From Bacillota bacterium (lineage in GTDB: Bacteria > Bacillota > Clostridia > Acetivibrionales > DTU013), in the NCBI GenBank assembly GCA_023411715.1, contig JAEYOM010000134.1, positions 1-8,556 of the forward strand: 8,556 nucleotides of DNA, written 5' to 3'. Below, piece by piece: positions 1 through 5,911 of this stretch. The position numbers were made by a program, and so were the translations under genes. The notes beneath the pieces are model-generated. The model saw only the letters and a list, made by a program, of their open reading frames with translations, had not been told where the DNA came from and made no database searches. Position 1 is the stretch's first letter, and the number at the start of each line of letters is the position of its first letter.

Positions 1-664
1 TGGGAATTACATACTGGGCTTCCGTCCACCAGTTCAGATATTCTCCGTATTGATTGCCCGGTGTCGGTTTTATCGGAATATTGCGGACGGGTATCCTGAC
101 CACCTGGCCGACTGTAAGCCATGTCGAGGAGGTAAAGTTGTTCGCTGACATAAAATCGGTCATGGGGATATTGTAGCTGTTAGCAATGCTCCAAACCGTG
201 TCGCCGGCTTTGACAGTATAGTATTTATAGGTGATGTAGGATTTTGAAGTCGAGGTTTGTGCAGGTGTAGTCGATGTGCCCGAGGCCTGCGGAATTATAA
301 CTTTATCGCCTATATTCAGCCATGATTTGTCTGTCGCATTATTTACCTGCAGGAGTTTTGCAAAATTCACGCCGAATTTTTGACTGATGGTCCAGTACGT
401 ATCTCCGGATACTACCGTGTAGGTGGCTGTCCGGTCCGGCAGCGGGACCGTGATGGTATTGCCCGGATAGAGTATCGTGGCGGATGTTGCATTGTTTGCC
501 TTCATAAGGGTGGTTGTTGAAATTCCGTACTTTTGGCTGATAAGCCAGAAGGTATCCTCTGATTGTACTTTGTAACTCACGTTCTGTGCAGCCGCATAAC
601 CTACGCTCCCCATAACTATCCCAAGCGTAAGGATACCGGATAAGACAAGTTTCTTATATTCCAT
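1..664 (-). CDS. Secreted protein with three LysM domains (3' end outside window)
   Basis: I translated 221 codons from an ATG at 664-662; the frame stays open to the left edge, so the C-terminus is missing. An AGGAGG lies 8-9 bases upstream of the ATG. Residues 1-26 form a signal peptide (MEYKK, a hydrophobic stretch, then YAAA before Q27). Three LysM repeats follow at about 31-74, 82-125 and 149-192. Each has the YxVxxxDTxW start, an NN in the middle and a (V/I)xxP end. A Ser/Thr-rich linker (127-141) separates repeats 2 and 3. LysM domains bind the glycan of peptidoglycan, so the protein should act in the cell wall. From about residue 205 a Trp-rich stretch (EYLNWWTEAQ) begins a further domain that is cut off. 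I have a memory of this sequence in clostridial LysM proteins but cannot name a function. It is transcribed divergently from the transporter gene, with 226 bp between them. Confidence 0.93.
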   Translation of the reverse strand, partial: MEYKKLVLSGILTLGIVMGSVGYAAAQNVSYKVQSEDTFWLISQKYGISTTTLMKANNATSATILYPGNTITVPLPDRTATYTVVSGDTYWTISQKFGVNFAKLLQVNNATDKSWLNIGDKVIIPQASGTSTTPAQTSTSKSYITYKYYTVKAGDTVWSIANSYNIPMTDFMSANNFTSSTWLTVGQVVRIPVRNIPIKPTPGNQYGEYLNWWTEAQYVIP

Positions 665-851
665 AATAAACTTTCCTCCTTTATAGTGCGGTACATTGTA
701 CTGAATATTGAGTTGTCCTTTTAGTTTACATAATATATTCGCAGAAGTATAGGGAAATTGCAGTGTTTTCTTAATGTAAATTATGGTTTTTTGGAATTTC
801 TCGGCAATGGCCATCGCAGCAATTTATGACTTAATTACGGCAATATACGAG

Positions 852-881
852 TTGCATATCTACATTTAGAGATGTTACAAT
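852..881 (+). promoter_or_regulatory. Candidate promoter for the MFS gene, almost on its start codon
   Basis: TTGCAT at 852-857 and TACAAT at 876-881 are 18 bases apart, with an extended -10 TG at 873-874. A start site about 7 bases beyond the -10 falls near 888, only a few bases before the ATG at 891. No ribosome binding site is visible before that ATG. No other -35/-10 pair in 665-890 looked better for the plus strand. No convincing sigma-A promoter was found for the divergent LysM gene, although a TACAAT lies on its strand at 700-695. Confidence 0.5.
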
Positions 882-890
882 GTTCAGTAA

Positions 891-2210
891 ATGAAAACGA
901 AAAATTCGTCGCCAAACAATATTTTTAGGTCGTTAGGGATACTTAGAGGGAACACCCGTACTTCAGTGCTCTGCGAGCCGCTATGGGGGCTCCCTTTTGT
1001 ACTGTTCAATTTTTATCTGAGCCTTTATATGAAAGAGCTTGGAGTGACGGTCAAACAGATCGGTTACATAATATCGATTGGCTATATCGCAGGCACCGTT
1101 TTTTCACTTGTCAGCGGACTTATTACAGACAGGCTGGGAAGGAAAAGGACTACCTTGATATTTGACTTTATCAGCTGGCCATTAACGGTTTTTATCTACC
1201 TGATATCCAACAGTTTCATCATGTTTGCAATTGCCACAGTGCTCAATAATATGGGTAAGATTGTGGGCGTTTCATGGAACCTCATGATCGTCGAGGATGC
1301 CGATAACGACCAGAGGATAGCCGCTTTCAATCTGATTAATATAATCAATATTGCGACCGGAGTAATAATACCGCTAGCAGGCTTGCTTGTCGGGGCGTAT
1401 GGCGTCGTGACTGCCGAGCGTGTGTTTCTCGCGTTTGGCGTAATCAGTATGTCGACGATGGTCATTTTGAGGAATCATTTATATAAGGAGACCAGGATCG
1501 GACAGCAGATACTTGATGAACGGAAAAGAAATCCGGTGCCCTTCAACCTTAAAAGTTTGATACCGATCAAGGCTGCACGGGTGTTTAAAGGAAATCCCAG
1601 GGCAATTATTGCCGCTCTGGTTTATATCCTGTTTTTCATATATATTCCGCTCGGTACGTTCAATAGCCTGTACTTCGCACCCTTCATGACCGAAGCACTG
1701 AAGCTCGGCAAGTCTTCCATATCCATACTGGGCGGCGTTTATTCGGGCGTCATGTTTTTCATATTTGTATTTATAGTACCGGCGATTTCCAAAAGAAATA
1801 ATACGAGAAATATGCAGATAGGCCTGCTGATACAGGCCGCATCGCTGTTCCTGCTGATACTTATCCCCGCCGGGAGCCTTCTTACCGTCATATTTTGCAT
1901 CGGCACATATGCAGCCGGCTTTGGCATTTTCAGGCCGTTTCTGGATACAATGCTTGCCGGGGTGACAGAAGGGAATGAAAGGGCAGGCATATACTCGCTG
2001 ATCAATACGGTCACATGCGTTATAACCGCTTTACTGGGATTCGTTTCAGGCAGCATTTATGTCTTCAACCCGAGGTTTCTATACCTCATATCCATAGCGA
2101 TCCTGCTGGCGAGCGTTGTGTTGCTCGGGGTATACGGCAGATTGACACATACGGTAAACAAAGCGGTGGACCATACAGAAGGCAATGCCGTAAATTCAGG
2201 CGTTCAATAA
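891..2210 (+). CDS. Major facilitator superfamily (MFS) transporter, 12 helices
   Basis: The 439-residue product is hydrophobic throughout, with a pattern fitting 12 membrane helices in two halves of six. The loop between helices 2 and 3 carries the MFS signature GLITDRLGRK (residues 76-85), matching motif A of the superfamily. The central loop (about 205-235) is long and basic, as expected for a cytoplasmic connection between the halves. The family moves small solutes across the plasma membrane by proton-coupled symport, antiport or uniport. The substrate cannot be read from the sequence; drug efflux and sugar transport are both possible. A stop codon (888-890) directly precedes the ATG, so the start cannot lie further upstream. 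There is no Shine-Dalgarno site at this ATG. A GTG at 967-969 has a distant GAGGG before it but would remove part of the N-terminus before helix 1. No terminator hairpin is visible after the gene. Confidence 0.92.
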   Translation: MKTKNSSPNNIFRSLGILRGNTRTSVLCEPLWGLPFVLFNFYLSLYMKELGVTVKQIGYIISIGYIAGTVFSLVSGLITDRLGRKRTTLIFDFISWPLTVFIYLISNSFIMFAIATVLNNMGKIVGVSWNLMIVEDADNDQRIAAFNLINIINIATGVIIPLAGLLVGAYGVVTAERVFLAFGVISMSTMVILRNHLYKETRIGQQILDERKRNPVPFNLKSLIPIKAARVFKGNPRAIIAALVYILFFIYIPLGTFNSLYFAPFMTEALKLGKSSISILGGVYSGVMFFIFVFIVPAISKRNNTRNMQIGLLIQAASLFLLILIPAGSLLTVIFCIGTYAAGFGIFRPFLDTMLAGVTEGNERAGIYSLINTVTCVITALLGFVSGSIYVFNPRFLYLISIAILLASVVLLGVYGRLTHTVNKAVDHTEGNAVNSGVQ

Positions 2211-2246
2211 TATCCATATCAGGCAACATAATTTAATTTTTTTCAC

Positions 2247-2275
2247 TTGACATTTTTGTCTTGCGCCAGTAGAAT
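2247..2275 (+). promoter_or_regulatory. Promoter of the tRNA-Glu / tRNA-Asp operon
   Basis: A perfect -35 TTGACA (2247-2252) and a -10 TAGAAT (2270-2275) are separated by 17 bases, the optimum for sigma-A. The start site is predicted near 2282, about 24 bases before tRNA-Glu. The leader contains a small hairpin (TCGGCT at 2284-2289 against AGCCGA at 2292-2297) that would be removed during tRNA 5' processing. Confidence 0.85.
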
Positions 2276-2305
2276 ATACTTTGTCGGCTTTAGCCGAAGT
2301 AATGC

Positions 2306-2380
2306 GGCCCATTGGTCAAGTGGTTAAGACACCGCCCTTTCACGGCGATAACAGGGGTTCGAGTCCCCTATGGGTCACCA
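2306..2380 (+). tRNA. tRNA-Glu (anticodon TTC)
   Basis: Full cloverleaf with encoded CCA. The acceptor stem GGCCCAT (2306-2312) pairs with ATGGGTC (2370-2376), followed by discriminator A and CCA. The anticodon loop is CTTTCAC (2337-2343) with anticodon TTC at 2339-2341. The T-arm is AGGGG / TTCGAGT / CCCCT (2353-2369). The first pair of the anticodon stem (C2332 with A2348, tRNA position 27-43) is a mismatch where related tRNA-Glu genes usually have C-G. It is the first gene of a two-tRNA operon. Confidence 0.97.
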
Positions 2381-2422
2381 GGAACATTTTAAGGCTTCAT
2401 GCAAGCCACTAAAGCATTATAC

Positions 2423-2499
2423 GGCCCGGTAGTTCAGTTGGTTAGAACGCTAGCCTGTCACGCTAGAGGTCAGGGGTTCGAGCCCCCTTCGGGTCGCCA
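2423..2499 (+). tRNA. tRNA-Asp (anticodon GTC)
   Basis: Full cloverleaf with encoded CCA. The acceptor stem GGCCCGG (2423-2429) pairs with TCGGGTC (2489-2495, two G-U pairs); discriminator G. The anticodon stem CTAGC/GCTAG is perfect and the loop CTGTCAC (2455-2461) holds GTC at 2457-2459. The T-arm is AGGGG / TTCGAGC / CCCCT. It lies 42 bases after tRNA-Glu; the spacer holds a small hairpin (GGCTT 2393-2397 with AAGCC 2403-2407), consistent with co-transcription and processing. Confidence 0.97.
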
Positions 2500-2510
2500 T
2501 AAAATAAAAA

Positions 2511-2544
2511 GCGGATATCGAATGATATCCGCCTTTTATTTTTT
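2511..2544 (+). terminator. Rho-independent terminator of the tRNA operon
   Basis: GCGGATATC (2511-2519) and GATATCCGC (2524-2532) form a 9-bp perfect stem with a GAAT loop, followed by CTTTTATTTTTT. An A-run precedes the stem, so the hairpin may also work on the minus strand. The convergent AraC-family gene ends 56 bp away. Confidence 0.9.
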
Positions 2545-2599
2545 CAGCCGGCTATATAGAGCTTGGACCTTGGTGGGCACGGGTTTTACGGCGCAATCC

Positions 2600-3457
2600 T
2601 CAATTGATGGGGAAGTAGATGTCCATATAAGTTACCCCATTGATTTCCAATTCCTCTTCCAGCCAATAACGATCTTTGTCGCAGGATGCTTTATATCCTT
2701 TATTATTGACCCACTCCACCAGCGTTTTCCAACCTCTCGGAATGGTGTCGAAAGGATTTGAGAAGGGATCTGTGATACGCAGTACTGCGTACTTGCAGCC
2801 TTCAACCTTCTTTATGACCACTCCCTTACTGACCGGAGTGTTTTCATTTACTTTTACCCAATACTCGTAACCTCTTAGTCCTCTGTCCCTTTCTTCTTCG
2901 CTTGCCGGTATATCGAAACCGAACTTCCTACCCTGTGGATCGATACCATTTTCTTTGATCCATTCAGTCAGAAATGCTATTACTTCTTCCTCCGGATTCG
3001 AACTGACGACTTTTGCACTCGCTACAAACATCGTATCAAGGCTTTCAAACCTTACATCACTGAATATACTATCCATTTGATTACCTCCATAATTATTGAT
3101 TGAAAATTCTTTAAGAGCAGGTTTTTTCGGGACCGAATAATTCACGCCCCTGAATTTACTGGGATTATCGCCAAACTCCTGTAGAAATGCCCTGCTGAAG
3201 GAACGCTCCGAACTATAATTATAGTCTAAAGCCACATCAAGAATACGCTTCCCCTGGCATATTTCATGCATTGCGTATGCCAGTTTCCTTTTCCTCACGT
3301 AGTCCATTACTGAAACACCGACATACATTCCGAAGAGGCGATAGTAGTGATACTTCGAAAAGCCTGCGGCGCTGGCGCATTCTTCAATTGTAATTTCCTG
3401 CTTGACGTTCTCTTCAATAAAATCAATGGAATTTTGTAAATATTCGATATAACCCAC
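2600..3457 (-). CDS. AraC-family regulator with C-terminal GyrI-like effector domain
   Basis: The 285-residue product joins two known modules. Residues 1-106 are an AraC/XylS DNA-binding domain with two helix-turn-helices: the first around 22-43 (ITIEECASAAGFSKYHYYRLF), the second around 72-95 (ILDVALDYNYSSERSFSRAF), ending NPSKFR. Residues 128-285 look like the GyrI-like (AraC effector-binding) fold, which in relatives such as Rob and BmrR binds small, often hydrophobic ligands. After a short linker (107-127) this domain starts exactly at an internal ATG with its own ribosome site. The start is GTG at 3457-3455, preceded by GGGGAG at a spacing of 8. The likely role is a transcription activator responding to a small molecule. 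The target is unknown; the nearest transporter gene (891-2210) lies beyond the tRNA operon, so a link to it is only a guess. Confidence 0.9.
   Translation of the reverse strand: MGYIEYLQNSIDFIEENVKQEITIEECASAAGFSKYHYYRLFGMYVGVSVMDYVRKRKLAYAMHEICQGKRILDVALDYNYSSERSFSRAFLQEFGDNPSKFRGVNYSVPKKPALKEFSINNYGGNQMDSIFSDVRFESLDTMFVASAKVVSSNPEEEVIAFLTEWIKENGIDPQGRKFGFDIPASEEERDRGLRGYEYWVKVNENTPVSKGVVIKKVEGCKYAVLRITDPFSNPFDTIPRGWKTLVEWVNNKGYKASCDKDRYWLEEELEINGVTYMDIYFPIN
3074..3088 (-). promoter_or_regulatory. Internal Shine-Dalgarno and start codon at the GyrI domain boundary
   Basis: On the minus strand GGAGG (3088-3084) lies 7 bases before an in-frame ATG (3076-3074), which is codon 128 of the AraC-GyrI gene. 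This is a stronger start signal than the gene's own GTG. Its position marks the first residue of the ligand-binding module, so a free GyrI-like protein of 158 residues (2600-3076) could be made from the same message. The sites are seen in the sequence; that they are used is inferred. Confidence 0.65.
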
Positions 3458-3488
3458 TTTTTATACTCCCCGTTGCAACGATGATTTG

Positions 3489-3494
3489 ATTATA
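3489..3494 (-). promoter_or_regulatory. Likely -10 element for the AraC-GyrI gene
   Basis: A perfect TATAAT lies on the minus strand at 3494-3489, about 32 bases before the GTG start. The sequence 17-18 bases further upstream (CTGTCT region, 3512-3518) is a poor -35, which would suit a promoter that depends on an activator or carries weak basal activity. Confidence 0.5.
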
Positions 3495-3559
3495 ACCTTA
3501 TATGAAAATGCAGACAGGACATTTTGTGCTATTTATTTTAGAATCTGACATTATTATAT

Positions 3560-3576
3560 TACTCCGGTTAGGAGTA
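3560..3576. repeat. Small inverted repeat upstream of the AraC-GyrI promoter
   Basis: TACTCC (3560-3565) and GGAGTA (3571-3576) form a 6-bp dyad with a 5-base centre (GGTTA). It lies about 85 bases upstream of the predicted start site of the AraC-GyrI gene and about 60 bases before the tRNA-Thr promoter. No T-run follows, so it is not a terminator. It could be an operator, but a chance dyad of this length cannot be excluded. Confidence 0.3.
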
Positions 3577-3634
3577 TTCCAAGCTAAAATATCAATTCAC
3601 ATAATATTTCCTCTGCAATCTTGGTGAAAACTTA

Positions 3635-3663
3635 TTTACATTGCGGAAGAATTATGGTAACAT
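3635..3663 (+). promoter_or_regulatory. Candidate promoter of tRNA-Thr
   Basis: TTTACA (3635-3640) and TAACAT (3658-3663) are 17 bases apart and end 28 bases before the tRNA. The match is moderate (one and two bases off consensus), but no better pair lies in the interval between the AraC-GyrI gene and the tRNA. Confidence 0.45.
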
Positions 3664-3691
3664 GTGTTTCATGCGTTGGAAAACTTAATGC

Positions 3692-3767
3692 GCTGGTGTA
3701 GCTCAGCAGGTAGAGCAGCTGACTTGTAATCAGCAGGTCGGGGGTTCGATTCCGTCCACCAGCTCCA
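3692..3767 (+). tRNA. tRNA-Thr (anticodon TGT), host of the integration site
   Basis: The acceptor stem GCTGGTG (3692-3698) pairs fully with CACCAGC (3757-3763); discriminator T, then encoded CCA. The anticodon stem GCTGA/TCAGC encloses CTTGTAA (3723-3729) with TGT at 3725-3727. In the T-arm, GGGGG (3740-3744) faces CCGTC (3752-3756), which gives one G-G mismatch (3742 with 3754) and one G-U pair. From base 3720 to the CCA the gene is repeated identically at 5864-5911. The present 3' part of the tRNA was therefore probably supplied by the inserted element, while the 5' part is host sequence. Confidence 0.95.
3720..3767 (+). repeat. Attachment-site repeat, copy 1 (3' part of the live tRNA-Thr)
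   Basis: 48 bases, identical to 5864-5911. The repeat begins with TGACTTGTAATCA, the anticodon loop with three flanking stem bases on each side. This is an inverted-repeat core with a 7-base centre, as used by one subgroup of tRNA-targeting tyrosine integrases. It ends with the CCA of the tRNA. Confidence 0.9.
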
Positions 3768-3890
3768 AACTCGAAAGCCGCTTGTCCGTAAGGATAGGCG
3801 TTTTTGCATTTCTAAATTATATAGAAAAAATTACGTTATTCATTGTTTATAGTTGTTATAAGCGGTTGGATGTGGTTCAAATAAGTTGCG
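3768..3890 (+). repeat. Element left-end sequence, copy 1
   Basis: About 120 bp after the tRNA are similar to 5912-6033, including the terminator and a 33-base identical block at 3838-3870 (copy 2: 5981-6013). Within that block TTGTTTATAG and TTGTTATAAG stand in tandem (3843-3862), possible recombinase arm sites. This sequence does not follow the third tRNA fragment at 7321, which shows it belongs to the element, not to the host. Confidence 0.8.
3779..3805 (+). terminator. Terminator after tRNA-Thr, copy 1
   Basis: CGCTTGTCC (3779-3787) pairs with GGATAGGCG (3792-3800) in a 9-bp stem with two G-U pairs and a GTAA tetraloop, followed by TTTTT. The same hairpin follows tRNA fragment 2, and a diverged version follows fragment 3. 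Confidence 0.85.
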
Positions 3891-4122
3891 AAAACTATGA
3901 AATCTAAAGACATTGATATGGTTGAGTGTATGGCCTATTTGATGCTTGAACATAACTTATGAGTCTACATAAGATTAGCGATTCTAACATTGGTGCATTT
4001 AATTTACAGTTTGAAAAACCTATGATACTATTTTTACATAGAAGTTTGGAAGTTTTTAATTCAGATTATTAATATCTGTGAATAGATGCTTAAGATCTAC
4101 CTGAACGTAGTAGGAGGTTTAC
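3891..4122. other. Non-coding leader region of element 1
   Basis: AT-rich DNA between the left-end repeat and the 489-codon gene. Weak similarity to the corresponding part of element 2 continues to about 3990 (for example CTACATAA followed by TTCTAA). TTTACA at 4033-4038 and TTTAAT at 4055-4060 (16-base spacer) are a possible weak promoter for the gene at 4123. No other conserved structure was seen. Confidence 0.4.
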
Positions 4123-5592
4123 ATGAAATTTGAAGAACACCTTTCATGGATACTGGACGACAAAAAAGACACTTACTCATACGAAGAGGAGGTCCTGGAT
4201 AAATGCATCTCAAGGAGTGAGTGGGTAGAAAAAAATTGGAGTAAACATGTTGAGACAGTTAAGAAAAACATTGAATTTGTGCACGCTCTAGGGCTTAAAT
4301 GTGACAGTGTCGGTTGGTGCAGTCTTGATATAAACAGACCTGATATCGATTCCTTGTTGGAACGAATCAATGCTTTTGTATTGAAAGAAGGATTATATTT
4401 ACGAGGAAACTATAATAGAGTATGTTCGGATTTTGATTGTGAGTGGTATCTTCTTGAATCACAATATTTATCAAATGGCGAATGGGATTACGTGAACGTT
4501 ACTGACAGAGACGGAAATCCTCTAACGATCGATGAAATCTACGCTTACAAAGTACCTAAGTTCATACAGGTGTTATGGGACAACAAATTACCTCATGTAA
4601 ACGAAGATATCAGGAACTGTTGTCGTAATCATAGATTTAGTGGCATAGATTTTTATTGGATTAGGGATATAGGCCGATACAATGCTACACAGTTCTTTGG
4701 ACTAATTACCGAGAATATTGTCCCTGAGTTTGCATGTGACCGATATTTATCTTATAGGGATTCAAAGAACACAAAATATAAAAATATTGACCATTCTGTT
4801 GGTTCACCTCTCTATCAAAGGTATCTAGCATTGGGTGGCGCGTTACCAAGACTGTCTCAAATGTTTTATGATTTAAGTATCAATTTGCCTATTCAACTTC
4901 CCAAAAATAAAATGCCGGAAACGGATTTTGCTTATGTATACTTCTACAGAGGCGACTACTCTAGACATTATGCTTTAATCAAAAAAAATGCAGCAGATAT
5001 TCTATTATCCGAAAAGGTAATCAGAAAAGAATATCTAACACCAGTAGTTCTCTATGACATAGAACCTGGAGGTTATTATATTCAGACATCGGAAATCATA
5101 CTGTACCCTTCCGAGAAAGTCATAAAAAAACTTGAATTTGATTATTATAAACTAAAGGAAAACCCGAAGCCTGAAAGAAAAGCTTCTGAGAAAGATGCAT
5201 TAAAATTATTCAGGAACATGAAAAGGTTAAGGCCTGAGGATTTCCAAAAAGGGTTAGCTAAAAAGAAGCTGGAAACCTTAGTTGCAACGTCATATGAGTT
5301 GTTTTCTCCATATTATTCAATCTCAGACGGTGGTTATTTGTCGGATGAATATAACTTTTTATCTTATTCAGAATCGCTAAAGGAAACTCAAGCTTATTTA
5401 GTGGAAATCGAAAAAGAGGAATTGCATATAGACAGGTATACAGGGGTTGTAATTGCTAAATGTGCAGACGGCGATACAGTTATGACTTGCAATGATGGTT
5501 CAGTAAAACGTATTAGCCATGAAACAATGGCTGTTTGTGAAAGGTGGGACACTGTTGCACAATTCTTTTTTGAATCCCTGGCTGACGTATAA
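4123..5592 (+). CDS. Unrecognised 489-residue cargo protein of element 1
   Basis: The ATG is preceded by a strong AGGAGG (4112-4117) at a spacing of 5. The product has no signal peptide and no membrane helix, so it should be cytoplasmic. Residues 1-340 form a mixed, aromatic-rich region with scattered cysteines (28, 60, 66, 101, 106, 166, 167, 205) that do not form an obvious zinc motif. Residues 342-384 are a basic stretch rich in Lys and Arg. The last 60 residues (IDRYTGVVIAKCADGDTVMT, then a HE and WDTVAQFF) recall the C-terminal end of SMI1/KNR4 (SUKH) proteins; this is an impression, not an identification. I do not recognise a family. Being the sole cargo of a small tRNA-borne element makes a defence, immunity or host-fitness role possible, but nothing in the sequence proves it. 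Confidence 0.85.
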   Translation: MKFEEHLSWILDDKKDTYSYEEEVLDKCISRSEWVEKNWSKHVETVKKNIEFVHALGLKCDSVGWCSLDINRPDIDSLLERINAFVLKEGLYLRGNYNRVCSDFDCEWYLLESQYLSNGEWDYVNVTDRDGNPLTIDEIYAYKVPKFIQVLWDNKLPHVNEDIRNCCRNHRFSGIDFYWIRDIGRYNATQFFGLITENIVPEFACDRYLSYRDSKNTKYKNIDHSVGSPLYQRYLALGGALPRLSQMFYDLSINLPIQLPKNKMPETDFAYVYFYRGDYSRHYALIKKNAADILLSEKVIRKEYLTPVVLYDIEPGGYYIQTSEIILYPSEKVIKKLEFDYYKLKENPKPERKASEKDALKLFRNMKRLRPEDFQKGLAKKKLETLVATSYELFSPYYSISDGGYLSDEYNFLSYSESLKETQAYLVEIEKEELHIDRYTGVVIAKCADGDTVMTCNDGSVKRISHETMAVCERWDTVAQFFFESLADV

Positions 5593-5749
5593 TATCAATC
5601 AGTCAATATAACTAATAAGTGCTATGGAAATTTGAATTATATAACTTTCAAAGAAAAGTGAATTGCTTAAAATCCATAATTCATGAAAGCTCTCTATAAG
5701 TGAATCTGTGAATAAGCCAACCCTCAACTCATTCGCTAAATGGTTTATA
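5593..5749. other. Non-coding stretch after the 489-codon gene
   Basis: 157 bp of AT-rich DNA with no supported gene, no clear terminator hairpin with T-run and no similarity to element 2. The element right-end repeat begins directly after it. Together with the repeat, the tRNA fragment and the left end of element 2, it makes a gene-free interval up to 6188. Confidence 0.4.
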
Positions 5750-5863
5750 AGCTGATAAAATGTGCTGAAACAACGTATTCAGGTTGTGAAGTTTAGTTGT
5801 GAAGAACTATCGGAATTTGCCCACAACAGCTTCATATCAACACTTTCGAGGTTCTACTTGCAA
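5750..5863 (+). repeat. Element right-end sequence, copy 1
   Basis: 114 bp aligned without gaps to 7207-7320 with about 14 differences (about 88% identity). It directly precedes the tRNA fragment in both places. It contains two copies of GTTGTGAAG in direct orientation at 5783-5791 and 5796-5804, a 13-base period. A CACAAC at 5822-5827 reads as the inverse of GTTGTG. The repeats look like arm-type recombinase binding sites. Confidence 0.85.
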
Positions 5864-5911
5864 TGACTTGTAATCAGCAGGTCGGGGGTTCGATTCCGTC
5901 CACCAGCTCCA
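5864..5911 (+). repeat. Attachment-site repeat, copy 2 (tRNA-Thr 3' fragment)
   Basis: 48/48 bases identical to the 3' part of the tRNA-Thr gene (3720-3767), including the encoded CCA. The tRNA 5' half is absent: upstream lies the element right end, so this is not a functional tRNA gene. It is the junction between element 1 and element 2. Confidence 0.92.

Larger units (their letters stand above)
3720..5863 (+). mobile_element. Integrative element 1 (2144 bp), integrase-free, in tRNA-Thr
   Basis: The unit runs from the 48-base tRNA-Thr 3' fragment (3720-3767) to the base before its second copy (5864). It consists of the tRNA fragment, a terminator, a left-end sequence shared with element 2 (to about 3890), one 489-codon gene (4123-5592), and a 114-bp right-end sequence shared with element 2 (5750-5863). 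DNA is clearly more AT-rich than the transporter and GH120 regions, which supports foreign origin. Direct repeats of a tRNA 3' end are the classic product of site-specific integration by tyrosine recombinases. No recombinase gene is present, so movement would need an enzyme acting in trans. Excision between copies 1 and 2 would restore an intact tRNA. Confidence 0.75.

Noticed and set aside
1739..2056. A 105-codon minus-strand ORF inside the MFS gene
   Set aside because: Antisense shadow of a clear membrane-protein gene, without a ribosome site or protein-like composition.
2399..2761. A 120-codon plus-strand ORF
   Set aside because: It runs through tRNA-Asp and its terminator and overlaps the AraC-GyrI gene on the other strand; a chance frame.
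3897..3962. A 21-codon ORF (starting MKSKDID) in the leader of element 1
   Set aside because: No ribosome binding site, and the matching place in element 2 has a stop after three codons, so there is no sign of coding conservation.
4021..4075. A strong promoter for the 489-codon gene
   Set aside because: TATGAT, GATACT and TAATAT hexamers are present, but no -35 at 16-18 bases fits well; only a weak TTTACA/TTTAAT pair is noted, with low confidence.
5864..5911. A second tRNA-Thr gene
   Set aside because: Only the anticodon arm onward is present; the acceptor 5' strand and D-arm are missing, and the upstream sequence is the element right end.
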